DNA of 64,000 bases from Lenzites betulinus (Eukaryota; Basidiomycota; Agaricomycetes; Polyporales; Polyporaceae): contig JABYQU010000010.1 in NCBI GenBank assembly GCA_022264855.1, forward strand, positions 558,001 through 622,000, read 5' to 3'. How positions within the stretch are numbered: the stretch's first letter is position 1; each line of letters starts with the position of its first letter. The translations under genes were made by a program, and so were the position numbers. The notes under the pieces are model-generated. The model searched no databases, had not been told where the DNA came from, and worked only from the letters and a program-made list of their open reading frames with translations. Shown one piece after another: positions 45,468 to 55,895 of the stretch.

Positions 45468-47048
45468 TCAGTGCGCGATCCCGTTGACCTGGTGGACCTC
45501 GTCCTCGTCCATCGCGCTATCCTCGTCGACGCTCGCGGTATCTGTGTGCTCGGCAGATTCCGCAACCGACGAGCTCTCGTCGTCCTCCTCCATCAGCCTC
45601 TTCGCCATCTGCGGGCAGCGATCGCCGACGTCAGCGAGCCGCAGACGAGATCGCACCATAGCGCGCCACCGCAGCGGCGGGCGATAGAGTGCACGCACCT
45701 TCATCGCTTCTGCTTCATTTGAGTAGTGTCTCCCGCGCGCCCGCACGAATTCAGCGTGCTTCTTCGCCGCTGTCGTATATGCCGGTCGGTCAGTACTGTC
45801 CACTGAGAGATATCCGTCGGAAATGAACGGCTCCGCTCCTGCCCGAGCGGGCAGGGCCGCCAACCCGGGGCCCGAGCGTATCACCGCCCAAATATACAAG
45901 TGGGGCCCAGAGCGGGATGCTCAGCGTCGAACACCGTAAAAACATAACTGTCATCACGGAAAACCGCACTCGACTCCACCTCTCATGAGTCCGATACAAG
46001 ACACCGTGCAGGGCAACACCCCGAGCCGGAGATCGCGCCGTAAATTCACAAGGAGACGCCACTCACCCTCCTCGTCCATCTCCTCCTCGACCTCGACCTC
46101 GTCGCCAGGCTGCCGCCCGTCGAGGCGGAGGACCTCGCGCGCCTCGTTCGGGAGGTTGAAACTCGTGCTCCGGCTCGAGCTACGGCTCGTCCGCCCGGGA
46201 GTCGACGACCGCGCCCCGCCCGCGCTCGAGCTCGAGATGCTCGCGCGGCGCGAGGGCGGGCCAGACTCGCCGCCCGTCGCGGTCGCCCCCGTGCTGCTCA
46301 CGGGCGACACCGCGCGCACGGGCGATATGGGGCTCGCCACGCGCCCGTTGAGGCCGTTCAGGTCCAGCCCGGGTATGTCTGTGGCGCGGGCATAATCAGC
46401 GTCAGTGCTTCAGTAGCAGACAAGGGGTGTGCAGGGCAGGGTGGGGTGGGCGGTACGCACCATCTTCGACGGTGTCGGTCTCGGCGTTGTAGCGCACGTA
46501 CGGGGTCTTGGGCTCCGTGATCTTCATATGGCTGTCCTTCTGCGCCTCCGTCAGCGCCAGGTTCTCCTCGTCCCACTGCAGACTGCTGCAAGAGGGCCGA
46601 CGTCAGCGCGTCCGCACGCACAGCTCAGAGGGGCCGATGGCGCATCGATTGGTGGGGGAGGGGGATGCTCACTGCTGTGTGCCGCCAGGGGTGGCGAGCG
46701 GCGCGTTCTTGAGGATGCCCTTGGGCCTGCCGGAAGTGTTGCGCGAGAGCGGGGGGTGCTCGGCATGGGCGTGGCTCACTTCAGTCATATTTGCGTGTGT
46801 GGCTAGGGTTCGGGGGTCTCGCGATGCGTGCGCGATGTATGAGGTACGATGTACGATATCGGGTCGCTAGCGGCGTGCGTGTGCAGCTACGAAGCAGTCG
46901 CGGATTACATGGTTGGCGAGGGTGAGCTGATTGCGGGTACAGGGACAAGATGGGAGACGAAAGAGGTGCGGTGGTGGAGCGGAGGGAGGGCGAGTTGGGT
47001 CGGATCCCTCGCCGACTCCTCCGGCCCCGTCGGAGTCCAAGCTGCCCT
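45302..47048. repeat. segmental duplication, copy 1
   Basis: About 1.75 kb that reappears in the same orientation at 54001-55694 and contains a whole inhibitor-2 gene with its flanks. Similarity starts at GCCGGCG and ends at CAAGCTGCCCT. From 45669 to 46160 I find no difference between the copies over about 490 bp, while both ends carry substitutions and small indels. Confidence 0.9.
45468..46788 (-). CDS. GLC8: protein phosphatase inhibitor 2 (IPP-2/Glc8), copy 1
   Basis: Regulates protein phosphatase 1 (yeast Glc8). ATG at 46788-46786 ([17 protein letters not shown]). The PP1-binding KGILK motif is at residues 23-27 ([18 protein letters not shown]). After an intron come [20 protein letters not shown] and [11 protein letters not shown], matching the inhibitor-2 core W-D-E...MKIxEPxTPY. 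A Ser-rich linker ([15 protein letters not shown]) and acidic EEEMDEE follow, then after a 300-nt intron [20 protein letters not shown], the HYxNE helix that enters the PP1 active site. The last exon is acidic ([20 protein letters not shown]) and ends VNGIAH at 45468. Four introns. Copy 2 lies 8.7 kb to the right. Confidence 0.92.
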
Positions 47049-48353
47049 TCCTCAAAGCAGTCATAATGGTTGGCCAAGCGCTAGCACACTGCTGCAGAGG
47101 AAGGAGGGCGGCCGTGGCCTGCGTCATCGCTGCCCGATCGCGCCCGCCGTGTCTGGCAGCGGCGCACGCCGTCGCCCGAGTCTGCCAGTCGCCGCACACG
47201 CACCTTGTCTCTCTCTTGCATGCTCGCCGCACATGCACATTCTGTCTCTCTCCCGTCCTCGCCGCCCGACAGATGCTGTGCCCTCGGCTGCTGCTGACGC
47301 CCGCGCACGCTGCCTCCTCCCGCCGCCAACGCCGTCTCCCTTCGCGCTCGTGTCAAGTTCGCCGGCGACTCGTACATACGCACAGTATGTATGCGACTGC
47401 AGCTGTCTGTGTACACATAACACCTACCCACTATCAGTACTTAGCGCCATCGTATGTTGAATAGCGCCTGTGCTGCGCTCTCCCTCTTCCATCCCGGACG
47501 AGCTCGTAGAATACACATAACATAGCCGCAACGTAGTAGCATCCACGCCGAGTTCACACGCTCGCAATCGCACAGAAAAGGCCAGGCGCGCGCGCGCTTT
47601 CCCGCGAAGAACGTGGCCCTCGACCTTCGACTTCAACTTCAATCCGCCCGCCCGTCCTTCCTCTTCCGCCCAACTCATACTCTCAACGTCGACCTCGCAC
47701 TCGCGTCGTCGTGTACGGTGCAGCACACCGCGGATCCCTTCATAAGCTCAGCACGTCCTTCTGCCAGTATCGCCCGCTGCAACTCACGGACTCCTCAGAC
47801 AAACCATGACCTGCCCGGGCAGCCGTCGTCGCACATTTCGTACAGTGCGAGAACTAACACCATTGGTACGTGCATTCCCCATGCGCAAATGCGAGCCGCG
47901 CAGAAGCTGACGAACTCCATCGTCCAGATGCGCCCCGTCTTCGATCTCCATGAGGCACATCGCCGCCAAGCCGCCCGCGCGAACGCTGCCAGCGAGACCC
48001 TCCGCGCAAGCACACGAAGTAGTCGGCGTCCAGCTGAACCAGCGCCAAGCGCTTCCGGAACGCCGCGAGCAGCTACAAGCACGGAATAGCCAGCACATGC
48101 CCCCGCACACGGCTAGGCCCGGCTCTGGCACTCTACGCACACGTCGCGTGGCCCCCGCAACCATCAATACGACGACAGAATCGATGCCCTCACACGCGCA
48201 ATCAAGTACGTTCGCGTCCGCACCTCCCGCCGCGCCGCTGACTGACTTCAATCCACCAGTGAACCTTCCGGCGTGTTCCTCTCGTGGCCGCGCCCCGTCG
48301 CATCAGGCACGCTCCGCAACCTCACAACCACGCTCGCCGAAACGTACCGCATG

Positions 48354-49040
48354 CGCACGCCGAGTTTCAGCCCGAACGGAGCGAAACAAATTCTCGATGT
48401 TTTTGCGCGTTTTCATGCGTTTTCAGAGACAAGCCCACACCATCGCGAGTCGCATTTGGACTTGTCGTCCGCTCCCCTTGCCACTTGGTATGCAGACTCG
48501 GCCATACGTTCCGCGTACGCACACTGACTTTCAGCCCGAACGGTGCAGAATAGAAATCCGACATTTTCGAGCATTTCCATGCAGTTTCAGAGACAAATAT
48601 TGAATATCGCGAATTGCGTTCGGACTTGGTGTCCGTGCCTCTTGCTGCTTCGTATGTAGACTCGTTCATACGTCCTGTATACGCACACTGACTTTCAGCC
48701 CGAACGACGCAGAACACAAACTCGACATTTTCGCGCATTTTCGCAGACAACCCCAGAAAATCGCAAATCGCTCTCCGAGTTCGAGCCCCCACGTCTTGTC
48801 GTTTGAGACGCAGACTTGACTGTACATTTACGCTAAGCACGCCAAGTTACAGCGCGAACGGAGGACATCGAAATCTCGACAAAATCTGCAAATTTCATGT
48901 GGTTTCAGCGACGTGCGCACAAAATCGCGAATCACGCGCCGAGTTCCCATCCCCACGCCTCGCAGTATGGTATGTACACTCGACTACACGATCTGTCTAC
49001 GCACGCTGACTTCCAGCTCGATCCGCGCAGAAACAAAAAT
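48354..49040. repeat. tandem repeat, 164-bp period, about four units
   Basis: The landmark TTCAGCCCGAACG starts at 48366, 48530 and 48694, exactly 164 bp apart each time, and reappears in degraded form near 48849 and 49012 (spacings about 154 and 164). Each unit also shares ACATTTTCGxGCATTTTC, GTTTTCAGAGACAA, AATCGCGAxTCGC and a block like TATGxAGACTCGxxCATACG. Units differ at perhaps a quarter of positions. Not coding; all frames are broken. Confidence 0.8.
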
Positions 49041-52000
49041 GCGCCCTCTCCGCGTGGCAGGTTCTCAGACAGCCATGCACCAGGCCTCGTCTGTCCCATT
49101 CTCGCCTCGCATCCCGCCGCCCCGAAACTTCGCACGCGCCTTCCTGTGCATGACCTGACCACGCCCTACCCTGTCCCACGCCCTCCCGAGAAGATCGGCG
49201 TCGGCGCGGCGGCGCCTCGTCGCGGAAATCCGACCACAGTCGCACGCCGCACCCGCACCCACCGTGCATGGCATCGCGCCGCGCGTTGCTACACGCGCTC
49301 TGGTGCACGACTGGCACCTCCCCCGTGCGCCGTGACGTGATCCAGGCCGAAGAGACTCGCTGGCAGCCGGCGGCGAGGCTGTCATGGTACCGCAAGTGGC
49401 CCGCCCCCGCGATCGGTGCACACCCACGGACGCCGCCCGACGCACCCGCTCGTACCGCGGCGGACGCGGCCTCGAGCACCTGCCGAGCGACGCCCGCCAG
49501 TCGTTCACAGTGTGCTCGCGGCCATGCAAGGTCCGCGTCCTCAGCATGTCCGCACGCCCGCGCGACGACGCGCGCCCGTCCTCCTCCTCGTGGCCCGGTC
49601 ACCTGTGATGTACGTACGTAGCTATGAGTCCGAACCCCGCCGCCCGGACCGGACGCGAAACCGCCCCGCCGCCCTCGTCGACTGCCCTCGGAGCACGCTA
49701 GCCGCCAGCCGCTCGTTCCCCACTCCCGCCCGCTGTCTTCGTCGACGGCTGCGCACCTGTGTACGGCCTGCACACGGCGGTACCGTATCGCGACAGCGCG
49801 GGAGCGCGCGGCGCGAATCGTGCACGGGGAGAGCCGCCGCGGCGTACCGCAGACGTCCCGGTAAGTCCTTCGACACAGGTATTGTGCACTCACCGATACA
49901 GCCTGCGCCTGGGAGCGTACCGCGGCCTCCAGCGACATCGATCGCGCGTTCTGTGAGGCGGGCTAGAGGGCGGTCAGCTCCGCGTCGGGTACAAGATAGG
50001 CCTAATCGAGTACTCGCCCGAGACGACCCCGCAGGGCCTCCGCGCACTCGCGCTGTCCTGCGTCCCACCCCGCGCTCCTCTTGGTGTCAACAGCGGCGTG
50101 CCCGAAGACGTCGAGCTCGTCTGGACGCGGCGTCAGCGCGAACAGCGAGTACAGCCAAGGACATACCTCATCGCCAGTCTGCATGGCGGCAGCCGAAGAG
50201 AAAGAAGGTGAGCACGGCCTCCCCGCACAAACTCGATACTTATCGTCGCTACAGGTGAGCGCAGTCTCGCGTGCGTTGCGCGGCAACGGTCGACACATGC
50301 ACCCTCCGTGCTCCGCCGGCGCACACGGACACCTTTGCGAATTGCGCCGATTCGCCGCGTAGAGCAATTTGCACGCGGCATCTGCGCGTCACCACGCCCC
50401 GATCCACATCCACGGAACGCAGGCGTGCGCCGCACCCTAGGCCAGGGCCGCCCTCGCGAGCCCCGCAACAGGCGACGCGAAGATGTTTCAGCGGGTGGGC
50501 GACAAGGCGACAGGACCCACGCCTTCCGCGAGGCCGCGAGTGGGTGCAACACCAATCGGATTCACAGCTGCCTGGCGTGCGCGCAGAAGACGGGCAGTTG
50601 TGCAACACGTCGCGAAGGCTCACTCAGCGCCATAGTGAATGTACTCGTCGGCGCGCTGGGTGTCGTGCTCGACACACTCGAAAGACGCCGCCGCCGCCGC
50701 CGTCTCGCTGGGTACCGCCTGGGACTCGGAGGCTCGAGTGTACCGCGCCCCGCGCTGCCTGGCGTGTAGAATAGGTAATCGAAAATATATCTCGTTGCCG
50801 TCGACAAGGCTGGCGTTCCGTGTGCGAGTGCACAGGGACGGACAGGTGCGTTGTGATCTCTTCGCATGCGGGCAGCGCGGAATCTTACAGGCACGCGGGC
50901 ACAGATTGTGAGTTGGCGTGTTTGCGTCCGCGTTCGCTGCTGCGTTGAGTCTTGCGGCATGTTTCTGAGAGTCATGCAGGTGCTCGGCCGTCCCCGCTAC
51001 GCGCAATACCCTACGTCCCTCGAGACTCATTGGGTGCAGACTTGTACTTTCGTAGCTGACCACCCTGCGCGTCCATTCTCCTTCGTTCACGGGCGGCGGT
51101 ACGTGCTAAATCCAAACCGCGGGTCGTCAAACAGGTACACATTTGATTCGATTCGAAACCGTTAGCTTCTCACTACGCGCGACAGGCGTTGTCGAAGCCA
51201 TACTAAGCGGTTGCTGTCGAGCCAGGGAGGCGGCGCGGGTTCTAGCGATAGCGAGGCTTGACGCCGCACACACCGGGCCCTGGCGCGAATCCTCCAGCAC
51301 GAACGCGGCGCATCGTACCGTGCGCGCGCGACGCTCTGTTTCCTGCAAGCCTCCCCATGGTGCACGCACAAGAATTGAGCTCACGAGAACACGAACGGCC
51401 GATCGTCCTGGCTGCTTCCGCTACGAGTCGGATGCGATCCACAGGTGCGTCTTACAAAATGCCCTGTTGCAATTTCGTCTCGAATCTGACGTCGCCAGGC
51501 GTAGGCGGTCGTTGGCCTCGAGCCTCATTCGGATATCAGCCTAGCGACGCGGTACCCTGGAACTAGCGGCTCGCGAGGGCTCCGAGTCAAATCGTACATG
51601 GAAGCACTAGCGCGGACGCGGCGCGACTCCCTCTCGTAGCCTACGGAACGACCGTTTGTGTGGACGGGCGCAAAACCACTTGTGTCACGACACTCGAGCT
51701 GTGGTGCGTCCCCGCCGTCCTGCTCTACACGGCTGCGCGTGGGGCAGAGGATCCGATGGCCGTTGCGCCGAGTACGCGGGCCTCCCGCCCAGGGACATCA
51801 GGCTACGGCATGCCTCCGAACTAGCTAATCACGCGCGAATACCGGCAGCAACTGCCTCGATGTTCGCCGAGACGGCGCTATATCCGCCGACTCTGAGCGG
51901 ATCCTCAGTATCTGGTCAGAGACGCCCTAAGTGGGAGCTGAGAGGCGTCGTACTGGGAATCGACGTTCTGCATGCTGTCTTCTCTCCTCGATTCTCCATG

Positions 52001-52347
52001 TCTTCGTGTCTTGCTGTTTTGCCTCGCTCTCTCTCATGTACTGCACTTATCTACTTCGCTGGTCACATCGCTCACTCTTCAGCCTCAAGCTTCACGAGAC
52101 ATCTAGTTGGTAAGTACATAGCTCGTCCATTTCTCATAGTAGTCGGCGCTGTCGCCGTCGACATCCCATTCTCTCCTTGCAACACGCGCCTTCCACTCTG
52201 TTATGCTTCTTTCATGGTAATATCTATGTCACTGTCCTGCGTACTTCGTCCGTCCACATGATATTTGTGCACACTGCAATATTAGTAGACGGACTGCTCG
52301 TTGTGTAGGTGCGTCGCGTAAATACACACTACTACGCGGCCGCAGCG

Positions 52348-53478
52348 CGGTACCGCCCTCCCCTGCTACCGTCCTTTGCAAGCCCGTTCAGCGTGCACAG
52401 TGCGGCGCACAGAGTGCCCGGCGTCGCGAGGAGCACGCTGCTGCAGGACGTCCCACAGTGCGGGCGGATACGGTACAGCGCAGGCACCCCGCGGGGGATA
52501 CGGTACAGCGCGGGCACCCCGCGGGCACACGCCAATGGCGTCCTGCGGGCGTCGTTGGTGTGTTCCCAGAGGCGCAGTACTCGGCACGCAGGTGCGCCGC
52601 CCGCCCTGTACCGTGATACGCCGGCTATGCTGCTTCCTGGGACCGCTCCGCGCCGCGCTCGACAACGGAATCAACGTGGCGCGCTCGGATACAAGTGGGT
52701 GCGTACTGCTGATTTTTGGCGGGCCGTGCGCGAAGCGCAGGGCGGGAGGACGGCCGCCTCGAATTCCCCCACTGCGGGCGGACTACGGTACCGCGCAGAT
52801 GAGTATCCGGGAGAGGCGAGCTGCCTATTGCGCACGTCGCGCAGGGCACGGTACGACGGGAGCAGCGGGGACGGCGGGGAGAGTACAAGATGGCCGGCGA
52901 GCAGCTCGAAAGGCGGGCAGCTGCGCGATCCGAAGTTTGGGTCGAGAGCCCATTTGGCGTCGGCTCGAGCGAGCAGGGTGCGGTACGCGGCGCACCATCG
53001 CGACAGGGTTGGTGCGCGGAGTGGAACTGCTCTTCGCGAAGCGAGATCGAGAGAGATGCGGTGCGCTTGTTGTGCCCGCGTCGTAATGTGCAAGATCTAA
53101 TGTCGACGAGGGTCAGCTCCCGACGGCCAGTGTGCACGCGCGACGTACAGAAAGCATTCGATACGGCAGGTTCGCAGCCGGAGATCGTCCACGGCGATGC
53201 GGCGGTGCCCCGAGAGGATCTCGAGGACGGGGCGCAGAGTGCCGTTGTGGGCGCAAGCCGATCGCGCGATGGCCGCAGCGCGGGCACGGTACATACCTCC
53301 GTGGGACACGCCGATCGAGACGGCGAGCACACAAGCGCGGCCGCGACCGCCAATCCGCCAGTGGATCTGCGGTACAGGCACAGATTGCGGTACACCTCCG
53401 CGCACGGTACGCGCGCCGCGCGCCCCCGAGGCAGCCCACTGTACGCCTGCACACTGCGGTACGCCCCCGCGCGCGGTA
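52348..53478. repeat. CGGTAC-rich GC block with 30-bp direct repeat
   Basis: The hexamer CGGTAC occurs about twelve times on the plus strand in 1.1 kb (for example 52348, 52471, 52501, 52981), usually in GCGGTAC or CACGGTAC. At 52466-52525 a 30-bp unit beginning GGATACGGTACAGCGC is repeated twice head to tail. GTACCG, the reverse complement, is scattered through 49.4-51.3 kb. Not explained by any gene. Confidence 0.6.
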
Positions 53479-53846
53479 CGTGCCCGCGGCGAGACACTCG
53501 ACGGGGCGCAGGGCGAGGGGCACGGTGCAGGCGTCGAAGTCGCGGCGGCAGGGATCGCGCAAACAAGCCGCGCGGGGTGGGCACGGTCTCCAAGGGCACC
53601 CTGCGCACTCGGAGCGCCCGCTCGGAGCCCCTTCCCATCGCGCGTCGGGAATCTGGGGGGGCGTATCAGCCCTGGCGATCGCGAAGCAGGCGGAGCAGGC
53701 AGAGCACTCACCGTGTGCGGCGGCGGCTCGAGCGAGGACGCACAGGAGGGGCACTCGGCGGGGCATGGGGGCCCCCTGTACACGGGGGTGCAATGTCTGC
53801 CGCGCGAGGGCTCACATGTACCTACCATGACCCACGGCATCGATAC

Positions 53847-53880
53847 ACCCACCCACCCACCGACCCACCCACCGACCCAC
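53847..53880. repeat. short CCCACC/CCGA minisatellite
   Basis: Imperfect repeats of CCCACCCACCGA, close to the left edge of duplication copy 2. Confidence 0.7.
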
Positions 53881-54000
53881 GGTGTACCTATACACCCATG
53901 CATACTCAGATATACACGCAGTGAGCTACCTTACGACGTCGATATCGACGGTGCAATCTCGCCCGCCGCCCGATATCACCTGCGCACGCGTCGCAACCCC

Positions 54001-55694
54001 GCCGGCGTGAACTGATGGTGCATAGTCGGTACTCGTACATCCTCCTCGCTCGCAGCGCCGGGTATGCAATCTCTACTAGCCTACAGCGTCCTGGCGCACT
54101 CCCCATCTCCTTCCTTTCCAACGCCTCCACTAGCACGGGGGCGGCCGCCGGGTAGCCTCAGTGCGCGATCCCGTTGACCTGGTGGACCTCATCCTCGTCC
54201 ATCGCGCTGTCCTCGTCGACGCTCGCGGTATCTGTGTGCTCCGCGGACTCTGCGACCGACGAGCTCTCGTCGTCCTCCTCCATCAGCCTCTTCGCCATCT
54301 GCGGGCAGCGATCGCCGACGTCAGCGAGCCGCAGACGAGATCGCCCACCGCAGCGGCGGGCGATAGAGTGCACGCACCTTCATCGCTTCTGCTTCATTTG
54401 AGTAGTGTCTCCCGCGCGCCCGCACGAATTCAGCGTGCTTCTTCGCCGCTGTCGTATATGCCGGTCGGTCAGTACTGTCCACTGAGAGATATCCGTCGGA
54501 AATGAACGGCTCCGCTCCTGCCCGAGCGGGCAGGGCCGCCAACCCGGGGCCCGAGCGTATCACCGCCCAAATATACAAGTGGGGCCCAGAGCGGGATGCT
54601 CAGCGTCGAACACCGTAAAAACATAACTGTCATCACGGAAAACCGCACTCGACTCCACCTCTCATGAGTCCGATACAAGACACCGTGCAGGGCAACACCC
54701 CGAGCCGGAGATCGCGCCGTAAATTCACAAGGAGACGCCACTCACCCTCCTCGTCCATCTCCTCCTCGACCTCGACCTCGTCGCCAGGCTGCCGCCCGTC
54801 GAGGCGGAGGACCTCGCGCGCCTCGTTCGGGAGGTTGAAGCTCGTGCTCCGGCTTGAGCTGCGGCTCGTCCGCCCGGGAGTCGACGACCGCGCCCCGCCC
54901 GCGCTCGAGCTCGAGATGCTCGCGCGGCGCGAGGGCGGGCCAGACTCGCCGCCCGTCGCGGTCGCCCCCGTGCTGCTCACGGGCGACACCGCGCGCACGG
55001 GCGATATGGGGCTCGCCACGCGCCCGTTGAGGCCGTTCAGGTCCAGCCCGGGTATGTCTGTGGCGCGGGCATAATCAGCGTCAGTGCTTCAGTAGCAGAC
55101 AAGGGGTGTGCAGGGCAGGGTGGGGTGGGCGGTACGCACCATCTTCGACGGTGTCGGTCTCGGCGTTGTAGCGCACGTACGGGGTCTTGGGCTCGGTGAT
55201 CTTCATATGGCTGTCCTTCTGCGCCTCCGTCAGCGCCAGGTTCTCCTCGTCCCACTGCAGACTGCTGGAAGAGGGCCGACGTCAGCGCGTCCGCACGCAC
55301 AGCTCAGAGGGGCCGATGGCGCATCGATTGGTGGGGGAGGGGGATGCTCACTGCTGTGTGCCGCCAGGGGTGGCGAGCGGCGCGTTCTTGAGGATGCCCT
55401 TGGGCCTGCCGGAAGTGTTGCGCGAGAGCGGGGGGTGCTCGGCATGGGCGTGGCTCACTTCAGTCATATTTGCGTGTGTGGCTAGGGTTCGGGGGTCTCG
55501 CGATGCGTGCGCGATGTATGAGGTACGATGTACGATATCGGGTCGCTAGCGGCGTGCGTGTGCAGCTACGGAGCTGTTTGCGATCGCGGGTACAGGGACA
55601 AGATGGGGAGACGAAAGAGGTGCGGTGGTGGAGCGGAGAGAGGGCGAGAACGTTGGGTCGGATCCTCCGGCCCCGTCGGAGTCCAAGCTGCCCT
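54001..55694. repeat. segmental duplication, copy 2
   Basis: Counterpart of 45302-47048 in direct orientation. It differs by scattered substitutions near both ends, an 11-bp loss at about 54343 and a loss of roughly 30 bp near 55575. It ends about 200 bp from the UBE2O stop codon. Confidence 0.9.
54158..55467 (-). CDS. GLC8: protein phosphatase inhibitor 2 (IPP-2/Glc8), copy 2
   Basis: ATG at 55467-55465, stop at 54158. Every inhibitor-2 motif of copy 1 is retained ([35 protein letters not shown]), and I find no amino-acid difference between the copies. All coding changes seen are synonymous: about six in the last exon, three in the Ser-rich exon, one in the ITEP exon. The 11-bp loss lies inside the third intron between GTGCGT and GCAG and leaves both splice sites. 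One acceptor reads TTCCAG instead of TTGCAG, still functional. The 5' flank diverges from copy 1 beyond 55570. Both copies may be expressed. Copy 2 sits next to UBE2O, tail to head on the same strand. Confidence 0.9.
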
Positions 55695-55895
55695 ACCGTG
55701 GGCCGTAATCCCGCAGCCGTCCACATCAGTACTAGTCATCGCCTTGGGATTCCATGGCCAGTCAACAAAGACTTAAACTGCGATATTAGACTAGTACAAA
55801 GACTGCGCTTGACTCGAATTCACTATTGCACCCGGAGCCCAAGAACCTGTAGAGGTGACCCGCCCAAACCTGACCGCCGCGGCGCCTTACCGCCA
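55468..55895. other. intergenic, inhibitor-2 copy 2 promoter and UBE2O 3' flank
   Basis: The first 225 bp belong to the duplication; 55695-55895 is single-copy and shows nothing recognisable. Confidence 0.45.

Larger units (their letters stand above)
47049..54000. other. GC-rich spacer between the duplicated genes, no recognisable gene
   Basis: About 7 kb. Long open frames exist on both strands and in several phases at once (for example minus 48997-49938, plus 52890-53924, minus 52625-53638), as expected of high-GC non-coding DNA. None shows a domain, a consistent splice pattern, or transposase or reverse-transcriptase motifs. A possible small spliced frame lies around 47806-48090 (donor near 47867). 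A less GC-rich, pyrimidine-rich part at 51930-52300 looks like a promoter or leader. Tandem repeats are annotated separately. No terminal inverted repeats or target-site duplications recognised. Confidence 0.55.

Noticed and set aside
48997..53924. Very long open frames on both strands in the spacer (200-340 codons)
   Set aside because: They overlap in several phases at once, are Arg/Ala/Pro-rich, and lack domains. High GC lowers stop frequency, so length alone means little here.
47049..54000. Spacer as an intact transposon
   Set aside because: No transposase, integrase or reverse-transcriptase motif, and no terminal repeats or target-site duplication that I could see.
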